Part shown: positions 23,666-36,600 of the stretch, piece by piece
How positions within the stretch are numbered: the first letter of the stretch is position 1
Layout: each line of letters opens with the position of its first letter
Origin: Scatophagus argus
Lineage: Eukaryota; Chordata; Actinopteri; Scatophagidae
DNA: 64,000 bases
Assembly (NCBI RefSeq): GCF_020382885.2
Contig: NC_058513.1
Coordinates: forward strand, 13,479,641-13,543,640
Direction of reading: 5' to 3'
Made by a program: the position numbers and the translations under genes
The notes under the pieces: model-generated
Databases searched by the model: none
The model's input: the letters and a program-made list of their open reading frames with translations, nothing else
What the model was told of the DNA's origin: nothing

Positions 23666-25918
23666 ACTCTCTACTTTGACAGCATCGATCAATCACTTCA
23701 CCACACCCAAACCTTTCCTGGAATCAAACTGGCAACCCTCTGGTCACAAGCAGCTTCTACAACCTCTAGGCCACGGATGCCATTCATGCTATGCAAACAG
23801 TTTGAGTAAATACCACTTTGTTCAATCACAAATTGTTTTATTGCATTACTTAAACAGTATGAGTATATAAAGAGTGTACACTGTAAAAATCTAAGTGGTT
23901 GACCTTACTTTAAAAAAAGTATGCAAACTCGTTGCCTCAAAAAAATTGAGCAAAGTAATCTTAAGATTAGTGAGTTGGGAAAGCTCGCTTTTTTTAAAAG
24001 TGTGCGGTACTAAATCAAGTAGTGCAACTAAAAAGAAATAAAATTAAGTTCATGTAACTCAATAGCCATGCTTAGTGTTAACTTAAATTTTTCATTTTGT
24101 GTGGACTGCTTGATCCAGATTTAACCCCACTTAGAATTACTAAACACCCACAACTTACTACTCACTCATTTTTCAAGTTCACTTAAATTAAACAAAATTA
24201 ATTTCCTTGAATGAGTCCTTGTCCTTCTTCCCTCTCTTTCTTCTCCTCCATCCTCTTGTCATATTTAATATGTATTTTAAAGCCAATTGTAAAATTGCTC
24301 ATAGTGTGATCTATGTCTGTTAGGCTATTGTAATAACAATATGCATTAAATCTATGATTCAGTCTCAAGTATCACTTTCTTGTACATTCAAGTACAAACC
24401 AGCAGTTAAACAACAAACTTGTGGTTTGATTTGACCGTAGAACATGACATGGACAAGGCAAAAATAAAACCACACTCTTGTGAGCTAATTCTATGCATGT
24501 AACAGTCTCATAATATGAAACAGGTAAACACCTGATAACTACAGGACTTTACAACAACAACTCTTTGCAATACAAATTGGAGCTATTTCCACCATTAGCA
24601 TACCAGCACAACATGGTACAGACTTTAATGGCATATTTTTTAAAAAAAATTGAGATCATACACAAGCCAGCTTAGTTGCATGAAAGCATCAAACTTTCTC
24701 TGATAACAGAACATTAATGGCTGCATAACGTAAAGTGCTTTCTGACAGCTGATGGCACTTTACTGGTCTAACCCAGCAGACTGTTCTTCAGAGTTAACAG
24801 TTTTGGTGGGAGGTTTTTCTTTCCCAGTCAAAGCATCACAGTCTGAATGAAGCTGAGTGTCTTTGCCATGCATTTTGGGTAATCCAAATGCAAAGCATAT
24901 GTAAGCCCAAATAACAGACAAACTGCCTGAGGCAAGTTTTTAACACGATCCATGACAATACCTCCCTCCAGAATGAAGGCAGTGGAGATGGGCTGGAGGT
25001 CTGGTCATGTCTGGTGTCTAATACACAGAGAGAGACTCTATAAGTCTAACCCACAGTATCTATAGACAGTCCAGAAATACTAATTACATCCAATGTTTGA
25101 AATTCAAAATATGCACAAAAAATATTCTGTATGATGAAATATACTATAATGATGAATTAATTTTAACACTCATGAGATAGATTCATTTTGATTTTCTTAA
25201 ACTGATTTGCTTTTGTTTTAATTCAGTTGCTCTGATGTTAACATTACTTTTACTTTACATGCAATGTGTAGACAGTTGTTAGGTGAAAATACCTTTTACT
25301 GCTGGGATTATGGAATGCATGGATTGATCACCATCTGCCCGAGCCTGGAAGAGGACAGTTAAAAAGAATACAACAGTTTAACACAACCAAAGCTCACCAC
25401 GACTCACAAACATCTTGTGTCCAGTACAAGACAGTATTATAATGTACATATTCTAGACAAGATGACCTTAAAGAAAAACACTGAACATGCCAGCAAATAC
25501 GTTCCCTATGGTAACAGGCTATGATAAACTGAGTGTAAAGGTCTTTTCAGACAGGGTAACACTCTTGTCTGATCCTCGTGTGAACAGACAAGCACTGCGC
25601 GAGGAAACAGTGGGCGCGCTCATTGTTCGCGCTACACATGGTAACCATGAAAACGGCACTGCTACGGATATCAACTAGTGTTAAGTGAGGATAAACAAAA
25701 TAACAGTTAGTTGACTGTGGTGATAACCCGAATCACAGGTCGGCACACATTGGTAGTCCTGTCTTTGACAAGCACAGCCTGTTATTGTTGGTAGCTAAAG
25801 TTAGCTTAGACTTGTTCTGATGTTCTGCCATGTAAATGCCCTCCTGTGCATGGAAACACACAAACCACCGGGATCAATCTCTCATCTTGACAGTCTCAAT
25901 AAATCAATGGGCTCAGAA

Positions 25919-25950
25919 AACAAACAAACAAACAAACAAACAAACAAAAT
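25919..25950. repeat. (AAAC)n microsatellite
   Basis: About 30 bases of caaa repeats, then aaaat units, lie inside the CACTA-like element. Confidence 0.9.
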
Positions 25951-26177
25951 AAAATAAAATCAACTCCGGCGACAGGTGTACACTAAAGTTTCTCCTCAAT
26001 TTTAACGTGACAAAAGTCTTTAATGTTTCCTATTTTCAACACAGAGGAAGTCGTGGGTTGAATAAAAATAATAAAGTATTGACCAAGTTTCATCAAAATG
26101 TAGCCATGTTATGTCCATAATACAGTTCAGCTATGCGATCAAGTCCAGGGAACTAGCGCCTTTTCAAGAGTAAACTT

Positions 26178-26292
26178 GCATGTAACTGGTTGGACAACAC
26201 TAGTTCCCTGTACAAGAAGGGACAAAGTCGCCTACACCTGCTGAGGAGACTGTGCAGGACACTACTGAGGACTTTTTATGACACTGCATCAG
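26178..26292 (+). mobile_element. LINE reverse-transcriptase fragment (copy 2)
   Basis: It shares long identical words with 23,551-23,665, such as 'gggacaaagtcgcctacacc' and 'tgtgcaggacactactgagg'. It lies inside the CACTA-like element, whereas copy 1 lies outside its left end. Confidence 0.55.
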
Positions 26293-26739
26293 TAACTGCT
26301 TGTCCGTTGGAGGTTACAGAGAAAGTTGCGCCATTTTCTAAGTTTCACAGAGCAATTTAAAGTCTTTGCACTTTGCATGCTCCTTGGACGATACATTTTC
26401 TGGCCGCATTTTTCTGTTTTTAGCAAGTCTGGATGCTTTTAAAGGACATTTGCCTGCGTAAAGAGGTTACCATTTTCTGCCTGAATGAGGTGAGTTGTTT
26501 TCTCTATTCAAGTATTAGAAACTGCTGGAACATTTCTTAGTTAGTTATTTCTTATTAGTTTGAAACATGTACATCTGAATGTGTGTAAATTTGAGGTTGA
26601 GTTAGTTAAATTTTGAACATTGGACCATTGCAGCACTGTGATTTTTGAGTAGCTCTCTCTAGTTGTGTGTTTTCTACATACAGTTTTGCAACAGTAGTGT
26701 AAAATTCAAATTATTCGATGTAGTTTTGAAAAGAATTCA

Positions 26740-29108
26740 ATGCCCACTTTTAACATTAGCCTCATTTGCCCTACTATTTTTGTTCAAATTTATGCAAAAA
26801 CTGAGCCCTTTCCATGCTTGCATCAGGAATGTATGTGTATATTCAAGTCTCTCAATGCACTCCGTAGCCATTTATCCCGCTTTCACACCAGAAGCGTGGC
26901 TCAACCGCAAACTGTAGACTCTCAAGTGAAGTTTCGCTGTTTGTCATGTGAATTTCTTGAACCTTGCACTGAAACTGAATACTTCCACTCAGCTGAGGAA
27001 TATTCACTTAAAAGTAAAACACAACGTTGATTGTCCTTATAAAGACTGTACGTTTCTGAGTAGTGTATACTCCACTTTCAATGCACACAAAAGTAAAACA
27101 CATAAAGAGCATACTTGGAAGAATTTCAAATCTGAAATAATTGTCAGTATAACCAATGATGCTCGTGATGAAGCAGCCCATGAAAGCCAGGGTGAGCTAG
27201 AGCAACTGGCAACTTCTGACACAGAAGACCTAGAGGTCATGGAAGAAGCCTGCAATGATCTTTGTGGTTTAGGAAAACAGCTTGAACATAATCTAGCATC
27301 TCTGTTACTGAAAACGCAAATTATTCTGCATATCCCAGAGAGAGCTGTGCAAGAAGTGATACAACACCTTTGCCAAATACATGACCTGTCATAACCATAC
27401 TGTACAGTAATGTCAAGACGGTACTTAAGAAACTTTATTCCAATGTGGATGAATTAGTTGTAAAAGAAAGTATCTGCGCTGTTTCAGAAAGTAACGTGAT
27501 GACATCATTGTGCGGCAAACATGGATATCTTGGAACTGTAAAAAAGCGGGCAGCCTATGTGAGGAATAAGTTTCCCCTGGTGATGCCTATAGAATATGTT
27601 GTTGAAAAAGGCACAAAAACAGTTGCATACGTCCCCATACAACACATGCTACAGAAACTATTAAACAAAACTGACATTTTAGATAAACCAATGTCAGAAG
27701 AGGTGCATGTTCCACATGAATGTAGTTCACATGCCGATGGAGAGCACTTGAAGGAAAATTGCCTTCTTTCAGTGGATGAGTTCACAGTTGCACTGATACT
27801 ATATGTTGATGACTTTGAAGCAGCCAATCCTTTGGGAACATCAAAGCAGAAACACAAAAAATGTGCAGTGTATTGGGTTATTGTTAATGTCTGCCAAATA
27901 CGATCAATGCTACACTCTATTCAGCTCGCTCTACCTCCACAATCAAACAGTGTGGTTATGAGAAAGTTCTGCAACCTCTTATCCGTGATCTTGTCTCATT
28001 AGAACAGCCTGGTGTTTATGTAGAGCAGCTAGGCACAAGTGTGAAGGGAACAGTTTTGTTCGTAGCAGCTGATAACCTTGCCACACATTTAATTGCAGGT
28101 TTCCATGAGTTCTTCACAGCAAACAAATTTTGCAGAGTCTGCATTGCATCCAGAGGTGACATTCAGCAACAAGAGGTAAGTTCTGGTTTGTTTCATCTCT
28201 GAGATAAAAACTGTCATGACAGGCATGTGCAAGAGGTGAAGACTCAAGCTTAAGTCAAAACTCTGGGGTGAAAGGACAGTGTCCTCTCACTAAAAGTCTG
28301 AAACACTTCCATGTGGTCATGGGTTACCCTCCGGGCATTTTACATGATGTCCAGGAAGGAATTGTCCCCATTGAGGTGTCTCTGTGTCTGACAGACCTGA
28401 TTGGCAAGAACTTATACTGTAGATATGCCAAATGAGGCTATCAGATCCTTTAATTACACGTTTACAGACAAGACTGATCAGCCTCAGAAAATTGGCAAAG
28501 CATTTTCAACCAAAGGGACCATTGGTGGAAATGGTCACAAGAACTGGTCCATCATTAGGCATCTTGCACTTTTTATTGGTCACTGTGTCTCTGAGGGAAA
28601 TAACTCTTGAGAAATTCTCATGCTCCTCAAAGATATTGTGGAGCTTGTTGTGGCACCTAAGCACAGGCCACTGATGACACGCTGCACTTTCTGGAATGCA
28701 AGGTGGCAGAGCACAGAGAGCTGCTGCAGTCAACATTTCCAAATTTAAGGTTCCGACCAAAAGATCACTATGTGGAACATTACCCAAACTTTTCCACACC
28801 ACAAAAGTCCACAGACTTTGCGCTCTTTGCAACCACGCTCCTCAGCATCTTTCTCGCGCTAAACAAAACGCATCACCTGACCGCATGCCTGAACCCGGCC
28901 CGAGTCCGCGTATAATGATGGAAACTAACCGATCCAGCCCATCGGGTCCCGTCAGGCTCGGACAAAGATCTTCAGCTCTAGCCCTGACTCTTGCTACTAA
29001 ACACCAGAAAGCACTCAGCTACTATTTGGACTGTAGCTCATTTTGGTTGCAATGGTCTTGGTCACATCTTTTCCCAGTGATTTTCAGAGATTACTCCCTC
29101 AAAACATA
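26740..29108 (+). pseudogene. Broken transposase-like gene with two C2H2 zinc fingers
   Basis: The coding relic is spread over several frames. A C2H2-like finger spans about 26,815-26,886 (C-x4-C, HLSRFH) and a second, in another frame, spans about 27,032-27,105 (CPYKDC, HKSKTH). An acidic linker follows to 27,394. A core in frame 1 (27,445-27,950) contains LILYVDDFEAANPLG. It shifts frame at about 27,951 and continues through LFVAADNLATHLIAGFHEFF and KFCRVCIASRGD to about 28,170, ending at a donor-like gag|gtaagt. Near 28,327-28,360 lies PPGILHDVQEG, which resembles the His-Asp...Glu-Gly motif of CACTA-type transposases. The family is widespread in fish as uncharacterised zinc-finger proteins. 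Multiple frameshifts and stops show it is not functional as read. Confidence 0.6.
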
Positions 29109-30596
29109 ACCACTCCTGGGTCAGTGCTTGTTGCATCATCTGTCTGCATTAGTGGAAGTATAACACAGATATGATGCTCTGTATTGGTTCCTGTTCAGAT
29201 CTCCCTGAATTTGGTTAGATTACACAGATTGTTGCAGCTAATCCAGACATTTTGTTTGTCTGCAAAGAAATGACAGCATGGTAGCATGAGCACTTTCGGT
29301 CCTAACAGCTATGCTACACTGATGGCCCTTCTATGTGTGCAGTTAATCTGTCTGATTTAAATGATGTCTTTCCACTGTCGGCATACAAAGTACAAGGGGA
29401 GCTTATGGTAACTCTCAATCGATTTCTTATTTGCTAAAAGTGTCCATGTTTCTTTTTTTTTGCTCAGATGGCTACACAACAGAAGCTGATGATGATAGTT
29501 ATTTTTTGTGAGGGGGACATACGAAAAATGACAATGACTCCTGGTCCAAATGGAACAAATATTCTTGCATTTGCTCATTTTGTATGTATTCTACAGAGGA
29601 CACGTTAGAAAGCTGCAGTTTTTTAAAGCGAGTCTGGTCCTCACTGCATAGTTGTTCTTAATACCCGCTTTGTCGTGTGGCACACAAAGCATACAGTATT
29701 TCCTTTTGTCAGTGTTGTTGTTTTTTTTCAGACTTGAAAATTGTTCACAGAACAAACAATTAAAAAACGGTGCTGTGATTGTATATGGAAGGAAATGGTT
29801 TCATAATTCAATACACAGGTTCTGTATTAAACAGTAAGCAAAAAGTAAGAATATACTGCTGTAATTGTTGGCCCATTTTTTACTGTTATTTTGGATTTGC
29901 ATCTGATATTTCACACAGCATCATTGTTAACACAAAATTGTTGCTTTGTTATGTGTCTAAATAAAATAAATAAAATGTACTGTGTTGTGTGGTCATTAAT
30001 AGAAGAAGATTTTAATTGGAATTTTCTTATCCCAAATATAATATTTTAACAAAACTTGAATTTTAAGTGTATCTGATTTATAATATTAGGTTCTGATTGC
30101 GCTACATTTAAGTTGACTCAGTTTTTTTCTATTATTATGTAAACCATTTAAGTGTATATAATTTAAAAATGTTAAATGGCTATTGCACATTTAACGTGAC
30201 TGTACTTGAACAAATTAATTTTCTCTACTGTCAGTTACTTAAACCATTTGAGGCAATCATTTAATACAAATGGTTTAAGTACAATCAACTTATCCGGGTT
30301 TACAGTATACTCTGAAAATAAGTACAAATAATCTTAGTGTATTGGTCAAAATGTTTTAGGCATATCTTTAGGAAAAATGAAACAAGTTTTCAAGATGCAC
30401 ATCTCTTTCCAGCCGTTAGTGATGAGGCGCAGCTGGAATTAGGAAGAAAAATGTTGAACAACGGAAGCCTTGTTGGTTCACTTTCAGACGGTGCTGTGAT
30501 GTAGAGTCACTGCTCAGCAGGCCTAATTTTATTTACTTTCCCCCCCTTTTACATCTCTGCTCTTTTTCCTCAAATGTCTTCACATGCTTCATGCAG

Positions 30597-30670
30597 GGGG
30601 AGGCTGCACTCAAACCGTCTCTACGGGATTTCACAGTATTTTCCCCCCTTGAATGGACTAGAATTCAGAG
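30597..30670 (+). other. chat: CHAT 5' UTR portion of the start exon
   Basis: A pyrimidine-rich tract ending in tcatgcag precedes 30,597, so the start exon probably begins here by splicing from an upstream non-coding exon. The segment contains the in-frame stop at 30,659-30,661. Confidence 0.5.
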
Positions 30671-33600
30671 ATGCCAATCTTGGAGAAAGAGACGACCACA
30701 GACCGAGACAGCCAAGTATGAAAACATTTTTTTTAACATCCTTACACGATATTTTCACCTTTTCAGAAGGTCATAACACAGAGTGCTGTCGCTGTCCACG
30801 GTCCTGAAGTGAATTTCAGCACCTCGGACAGCGGCAGCTTCACTTCAGCTATTTGACCGCTAGCGGCAAAAACACTGACAGGCCATTCTCAACCACTCAA
30901 GTTCTGTAGTTCTGTACGAATGTGAGATTCTTGTACTTCACACAAGTGTTTCCATTTCAAGCAGCTTGATACCGCAATGAGTATTTTTACTTTTGGATAC
31001 TGTAATAAGCGCTTCATTCCTTTTACTTATAGTGGAGTATTTTTATCATATATATGTTATAATGTCCACAAAGGAAGTAGCAGAAGCAGCACTCAAACAA
31101 CCACTGACCAAGCTGAACTAAGATTTATTTGCAAAAAATTATAAAAAAAAAGTCTTAACTGAGAGTCCGTAATATCCGTAATATGAGTCCAAGCAAGTGA
31201 ACACTGAGTCCAGAGAAGGTGGAATCATGGTCTGCTTGGCAGGTGAGTCCAGTGTGGTCTGGTAGCTGATGAGGAACAGGAAGGGAACTGTCCAGGAAAC
31301 TCACAGGGGAGGCTTAATAGAAGCGGTAACACCAGGGGATTTCAGGAGACAGAGCAGTGAACCTGTGACACAGGAAAAAGAGGATTAGCCACTGGAAACA
31401 ACAACCTTTCATTGAGAAATAAGAAACAGATACTAATAAAATCAGTCACACCATACAGATATACAAACAGGGGTAAGGAACTACTGAAGCTGAGGCTTTC
31501 CAAACGAAAGGTAGGCTGCCGAGGGAAGATATCCCAAAGAAGAGCCACCCTGAAGCAGAAAGTTCACACACTTCCACACGCTCGCACAATGTCGCGAGGC
31601 CAACTAGGAGTGCACAGATGAACAGAGCAAACAAGAAGGAGATACGACCACCCAAGATGCCACCCAGCCACTGTTGGTCCTCTGCTCTTAAAGGAGACAA
31701 AGAAGTGAACATAAGCTTTGGGGGAAAGAAAACCAGCAAAATAAAGAAACGCTCTGCACAGAAATAAATTAAGAGAAGGTGACTGAGCACATAACCTACA
31801 ATGCAGGAAGAACTGAATACCACCAATCAATGCAAAATACATCACCAATGGGGGATCATGAGCAGGTCACTTCAGAGGGAGGAAAGTCACTACAGAGGAA
31901 CCTATGAAAAATCATAAATGTCAATATGACTGTAGTTTAGGGGAATAATCTGGAGAACAAACAACACAGACATTGTCCCCATACCCACAACAATTAGAGA
32001 GGTTTACAGAACAGGAGAGTGGGTCGGGTTTTCAGCAGGAGAGAAAGAGAGAGTTGGACAACGGTTAGCTGCATTTAAAGGATTCCCACACCCTATGACT
32101 GGCTAGTGATCACCAGCTAAGCAGGAAAAAGGAAATCATACAGGCCTGCAGGGGCCACATTGAGTTGCTAATGGCGGCATTATGCAACTGATCAAACATA
32201 AGAGATAATCAATTTGCATGTTCCATTCTTTAACAAGAGTGTTTTCAAGTTGTACAAGAATGTGGGACTTGAAAACACTCCAAGCACCGAAGATGAATCA
32301 TTAACTCGGGTTCTAATAATAAAATTGTAAAGAAAACTAACTTTAACTAATGAACAGTCAGTGAATCACAGCAAGAACAGCTGCTGCCCTTTCATTACAC
32401 GTTATGACTATTTACACCAATGTGTTGTTTTTGTGACATCAGGTGTTGCCAAAGGTCCCTGTGCCACCACTGAAACAAACCCTTGACACATACTTGAAGT
32501 GTGTCCAACACCTGATTAAGGAGGATCAGTTTAAGAAGACAAAGACCATCGTGGAGAAGTTTGGGGCTCCTGGAGGTGTGGGAGAAGTTCTCCAGAAGAA
32601 GCTCTTAGAGAGGAGGGACAAGACGACCAACTGGGTAAACAAAAAAAAAACCCAAAAAATAAGAATGATCTTTGCTGTAGACGCATGAACTGGAGAAAAA
32701 GAACAAATCCTGCTCGATTTTCCCTTGTGTCAATAAAAATTTGTTTGGACTTATTAGTCATTAAGCATAGCTGCATGTGTTTTTCCCTTGTACCTTTTCT
32801 AGTTCATCAAACACTACTTTGGAAAACTCAGTACAGTCACTGTAAAATCATTAATGAACTCCCTTCAGTTACTATATTTTTGCTTTATTATTATCATTTT
32901 AATTCAGTTTATTGAATTTGACCTTTCAAAACACAATATGTGTAATTAGCATGAGTTTTGCTTGCAGTGTTTTGTAACAATAACACATAAAACTGTGCAT
33001 ATGCTCTATTAAGTCTGAGGATAAAACTGAAAACTGGCCCAGATTTTGTCTAAAATATGACATAATTCCTAAAATAACATATAACCCATTCATAAAGGAA
33101 ATGAAAAATAGTGAATCACCTGACGCTGAAGATTTATCGGAGCCTCTGCTCGTCCTTTGTTGCTTCAATCTGTCCTCCTGCCTCCCGTCTGGGTGATCGG
33201 TCAGTCCACAGCTCATCCAGCTCAGTGAAATCTATCAGGCGCCCACTCACACGCCGACTCTCTCCCTCTCTTTCCATCTGGCAGTGATACACTGTAATGG
33301 TCTTTTACTCCACTGCACACAGGTCTGAACACTGAAAGTAATAACTTGAGTCCAAAACGCTTAACGAGGCAACATTTCTCAAAGAAAAGTGTCTGTGCTT
33401 GTCTGTGACTGTGGTTTTATTCAGGTCTATGACTACTGGCTGGAGGACATGTACCTGAACAACAGGTTGGCCTTGCCAGTCAACTCCAGTCCTGTCATGG
33501 TGTTCCCTAAGCAGACATTCAGAGACCACAAAGATGCCCTCAGGTATGTGCTGGAGTTTTATTTCTGATTTTATTCAGACTGTAAAATGTTTATCCACTC

Positions 33601-36600
33601 ACCTTTTTTAGCTGTTACAATGCATAACTATTAACTACTAGATCATTGCAGATGGCTTGAGAATATCCACGTGTCAGGTTCTCTTGAAAACTACTGAAAA
33701 CAACATCCTCTAAACTGCATAGGTTTCGTTTTCCAACTACAATACAATCTATGACTCACTTTTGCAGCCACTGACAGGGTTTTTGTTCTTGTCAGCAGGC
33801 ACAAACTCAGATTAAGATCTGAGTTACAGAAACGGACAAAAAAAAAAAAAAAAAAAATCACTGGCGTTGTCTCCTGGCCAAAGCTCTACTCGTTATTCAA
33901 TGGGCCATGCGCCCACCAGACATCACACCAGTCCATCCAGCCCTGTAACTCAACATTAGCTTTTGTCAGCTCGTGCCGCACTAACTGAATATTTCCAGAG
34001 CACCCCCGAGCTGGTAATCCACTCACACAGACACTCATTAGATTGGGAGTGACAGGACCAAGCTCTCCACAGAGACTGCTAGTCAGGCCTCATTTAAGGG
34101 TGTGGTGCTCTGCGGCCGCCTCCTTTGTATTGATCTGGCTTTGAACGTAATAACGCTGAGACAAATGACACACAGCATAAGACCTGACAGGGCTCTGTGT
34201 TTTCCCTATTTGCCCACACCGCCCACTCACACATACAGACTGTCTCTCTCACTAACACAGATAAACACACACAGCTCGCCCACTGTATCCTAGTAATTTA
34301 CCATAATGTTATTACTGTTAGCCCTTTGAGAGATGGGAGTACATCTAATTCTAAACTGTTTGCTGTGTATGGTCACCTCAAATTCTGCACCCTATTTTCT
34401 TTTTTAATTTCAAACTTTTTACTCTTTCAAGATTTGCGGCTCATCTGATCAGAGGAGTGCTGGACTACAAGGCTCTCGTTGATACGTAAGTTTCACCTGT
34501 AATGGATTACCTGCCAACCTGCACGTCTCAGACCTCATCTGTGAATTTAAGATGAAAATAAAACGAAGTACAAGCGCGAGAGTCATCTGAGGTAGTCTGA
34601 TGTGTGTAATAATGTCTCGCAGGCGAGCGCTGAAAGTGGATTTTGCTCGAGGCCAGCTAGCTGGGACCCCCATGTGCATGGAGCAGTACTACCGCCTCTT
34701 CACCTCCTACCGCTACCCGGCACTAAAGACAGACATGCTGAAGGTCCAGATGAATGCAGCCTCCTCAGCGCCGGAGCACATCATTGTAGCGTGCAAGAAC
34801 CAGGTCAGGACGCCGGCCTCTGAGGACACTTTTCACACTCCATCACACTTCTGACTGAAGACAACACAAGTATAATGTTATAAGAGTGTATTAAGTTTAT
34901 TGATGGATGGAGAAAGGTGACATTCTTTTTTATATGAATGTTATTTTCTTACCATGAGAGACATGGTGTACGTGCTGCTGTAATGGCCTCTAATGCAGAT
35001 ACGTGATTCCTTCATCAGATTTCAAACTACAGGACCACTGAGAGCACCTAAATTGCAACGGATTTCAAAGAGGATGAGCACAACGTCACAAAAATCACAT
35101 CACTCTATTACATCACAAAAAATGATGTAATAGACAAACAAAATACAAAATACAAAATGCTAAACTGAAAAAGTATAGTACAACATGTTCACTTCAAGTA
35201 CCCAGTACTATTACTCCTCACCATCTGGCAGATGGCTAATCATTTGACCGATTTTATCTATAATTTGAATTTCAAATGGTTTAGGAGAGTTAGAGCTGAG
35301 CACAGATGCATTTTGTAGCTCCACTTTCTTCATAAAATTATTGATTCTATGTAGGAATGTTAAAATGTCCATTTGTGTCTCTTTTTGAGCTACAGCCAAG
35401 AGCGGCAGGAGCTGAGAGCCTAAAGGTTTTGGGTAGACTCACATACACTACATGGTTCAAATTATACATGCAAAAGCTGCATTTTGTGTATTTCTCAACT
35501 GATGCAGGTCCAAAGCAACTATTTTGGTAGCTCATGGATTGTGGCCTTAAATTAACACAAACAAAGTCACAGCAGGAGCTTCCACCTGGAAATGGTTCTG
35601 GGAACTATCAGTCTGTGGCACATAAGGGCCTGTCCCTATGGAGATACAGACAGTTAACTAAATTATTGCTGATTGAATCTGACACTTTGCCTCCTTAAGT
35701 CATATGTTTAACTGATAGCTGCACAGTAGAGGAGCCATATTTGAGGTAGCAATTTAGGCACTATCATTATCAGCACTATCAGTGTCCTATTTATCTTATT
35801 TTTCTTTATTTCTTAGATATAAATAATTATTAGCAGGCAAGGACACAGCTAAACACAAGTATTCACTATCAGATGACACAGAAGAAGAGTTAAGAAACAC
35901 ATGATTTCTGTACTGTTTTTCTCACTAGTTTTTCGTATTGGATGTAATTGCAAACAACAAACAGCTCAATGAGACGGAGCTGTTATCCCAGCTGGAGAAA
36001 ATCATGAAAATGTCAGAAAATGCTGAAGAGAGACTTCCTCCTATTGGTATCCTAACATCTGACGGGAGAACCGAATGGGCACAGGCCAGGGAAGCATTAA
36101 CAAAAGGTCTCAGCTCTAATTTTTCTCACTTTCAGATGTTTCAAACAAAAGTAAACACTTTCCAGACAAGTAAACCAAGACACATCTCACCTCCTTTCCT
36201 CTCCTGTCCAGATCAAACCAACAGGGACTCTCTGGCTCTGATCGAGAGCTGCCTATGCTTGGTGTGTCTGGATGAGCCCAGTGGAGTAAAGCCCAGGGAC
36301 ACTACCAGGGCCCTACTGTTGCTGCACGGTGGCGGCCGTGACAAGAATGGGGCAAACCGCTGGTATGACAAGTCACTGCAGGTAGGTCTACATTCAAGGC
36401 ACTTCAAATCCTCCACGAATGTCTGGTTTGTTAGCTAATCCATCCTCTCTCAGTTTGTTGTAGGAATGGACGGAGTCTGCGGAGTCGTGTGTGAGCATTC
36501 GCCATTTGAAGGAATAGTTCTGGTGCAGTGCTCTGAACACGTGATGAAATACATGTAAGACATCACTCAATATTATGCTCTCAATGAATGTGGCTGAGGC

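Larger units (their letters stand above)
23879..30307 (+). mobile_element. CACTA/EnSpm-like DNA transposon, decayed
   Basis: The left end cactgtaaaaatctaagtgg (23,879) and the reverse complement of the right end (tactgtaaacccggataagt, ending 30,307) form imperfect terminal inverted repeats. The similarity extends inward for roughly 70 bases (both contain ttgcctcaaa). CACTG termini are the hallmark of the CACTA superfamily. Direct TA dinucleotides flank both ends. Between them lies a zinc-finger transposase-like coding region broken by frameshifts. The element is about 6.4 kb and makes up most of the gap between SLC18A3 and the CHAT start exon. Class assignment is tentative; the termini and coding relic support a DNA transposon with more certainty than they support the superfamily. 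Confidence 0.6.

Noticed and set aside
23449-23870. Short ORFs around 23.5-23.9 kb
   Set aside because: They are translations of SINE and LINE fragments.
26663-29109. Domesticated zinc-finger host gene
   Set aside because: Frames are broken by shifts and stops, and the region lies within transposon-like termini, so a relic is more likely.
31446-31848. Hydrophobic 94- to 126-codon minus-strand ORFs in CHAT intron 1
   Set aside because: They overlap each other in different frames inside repeat-like sequence, with no recognisable protein family.
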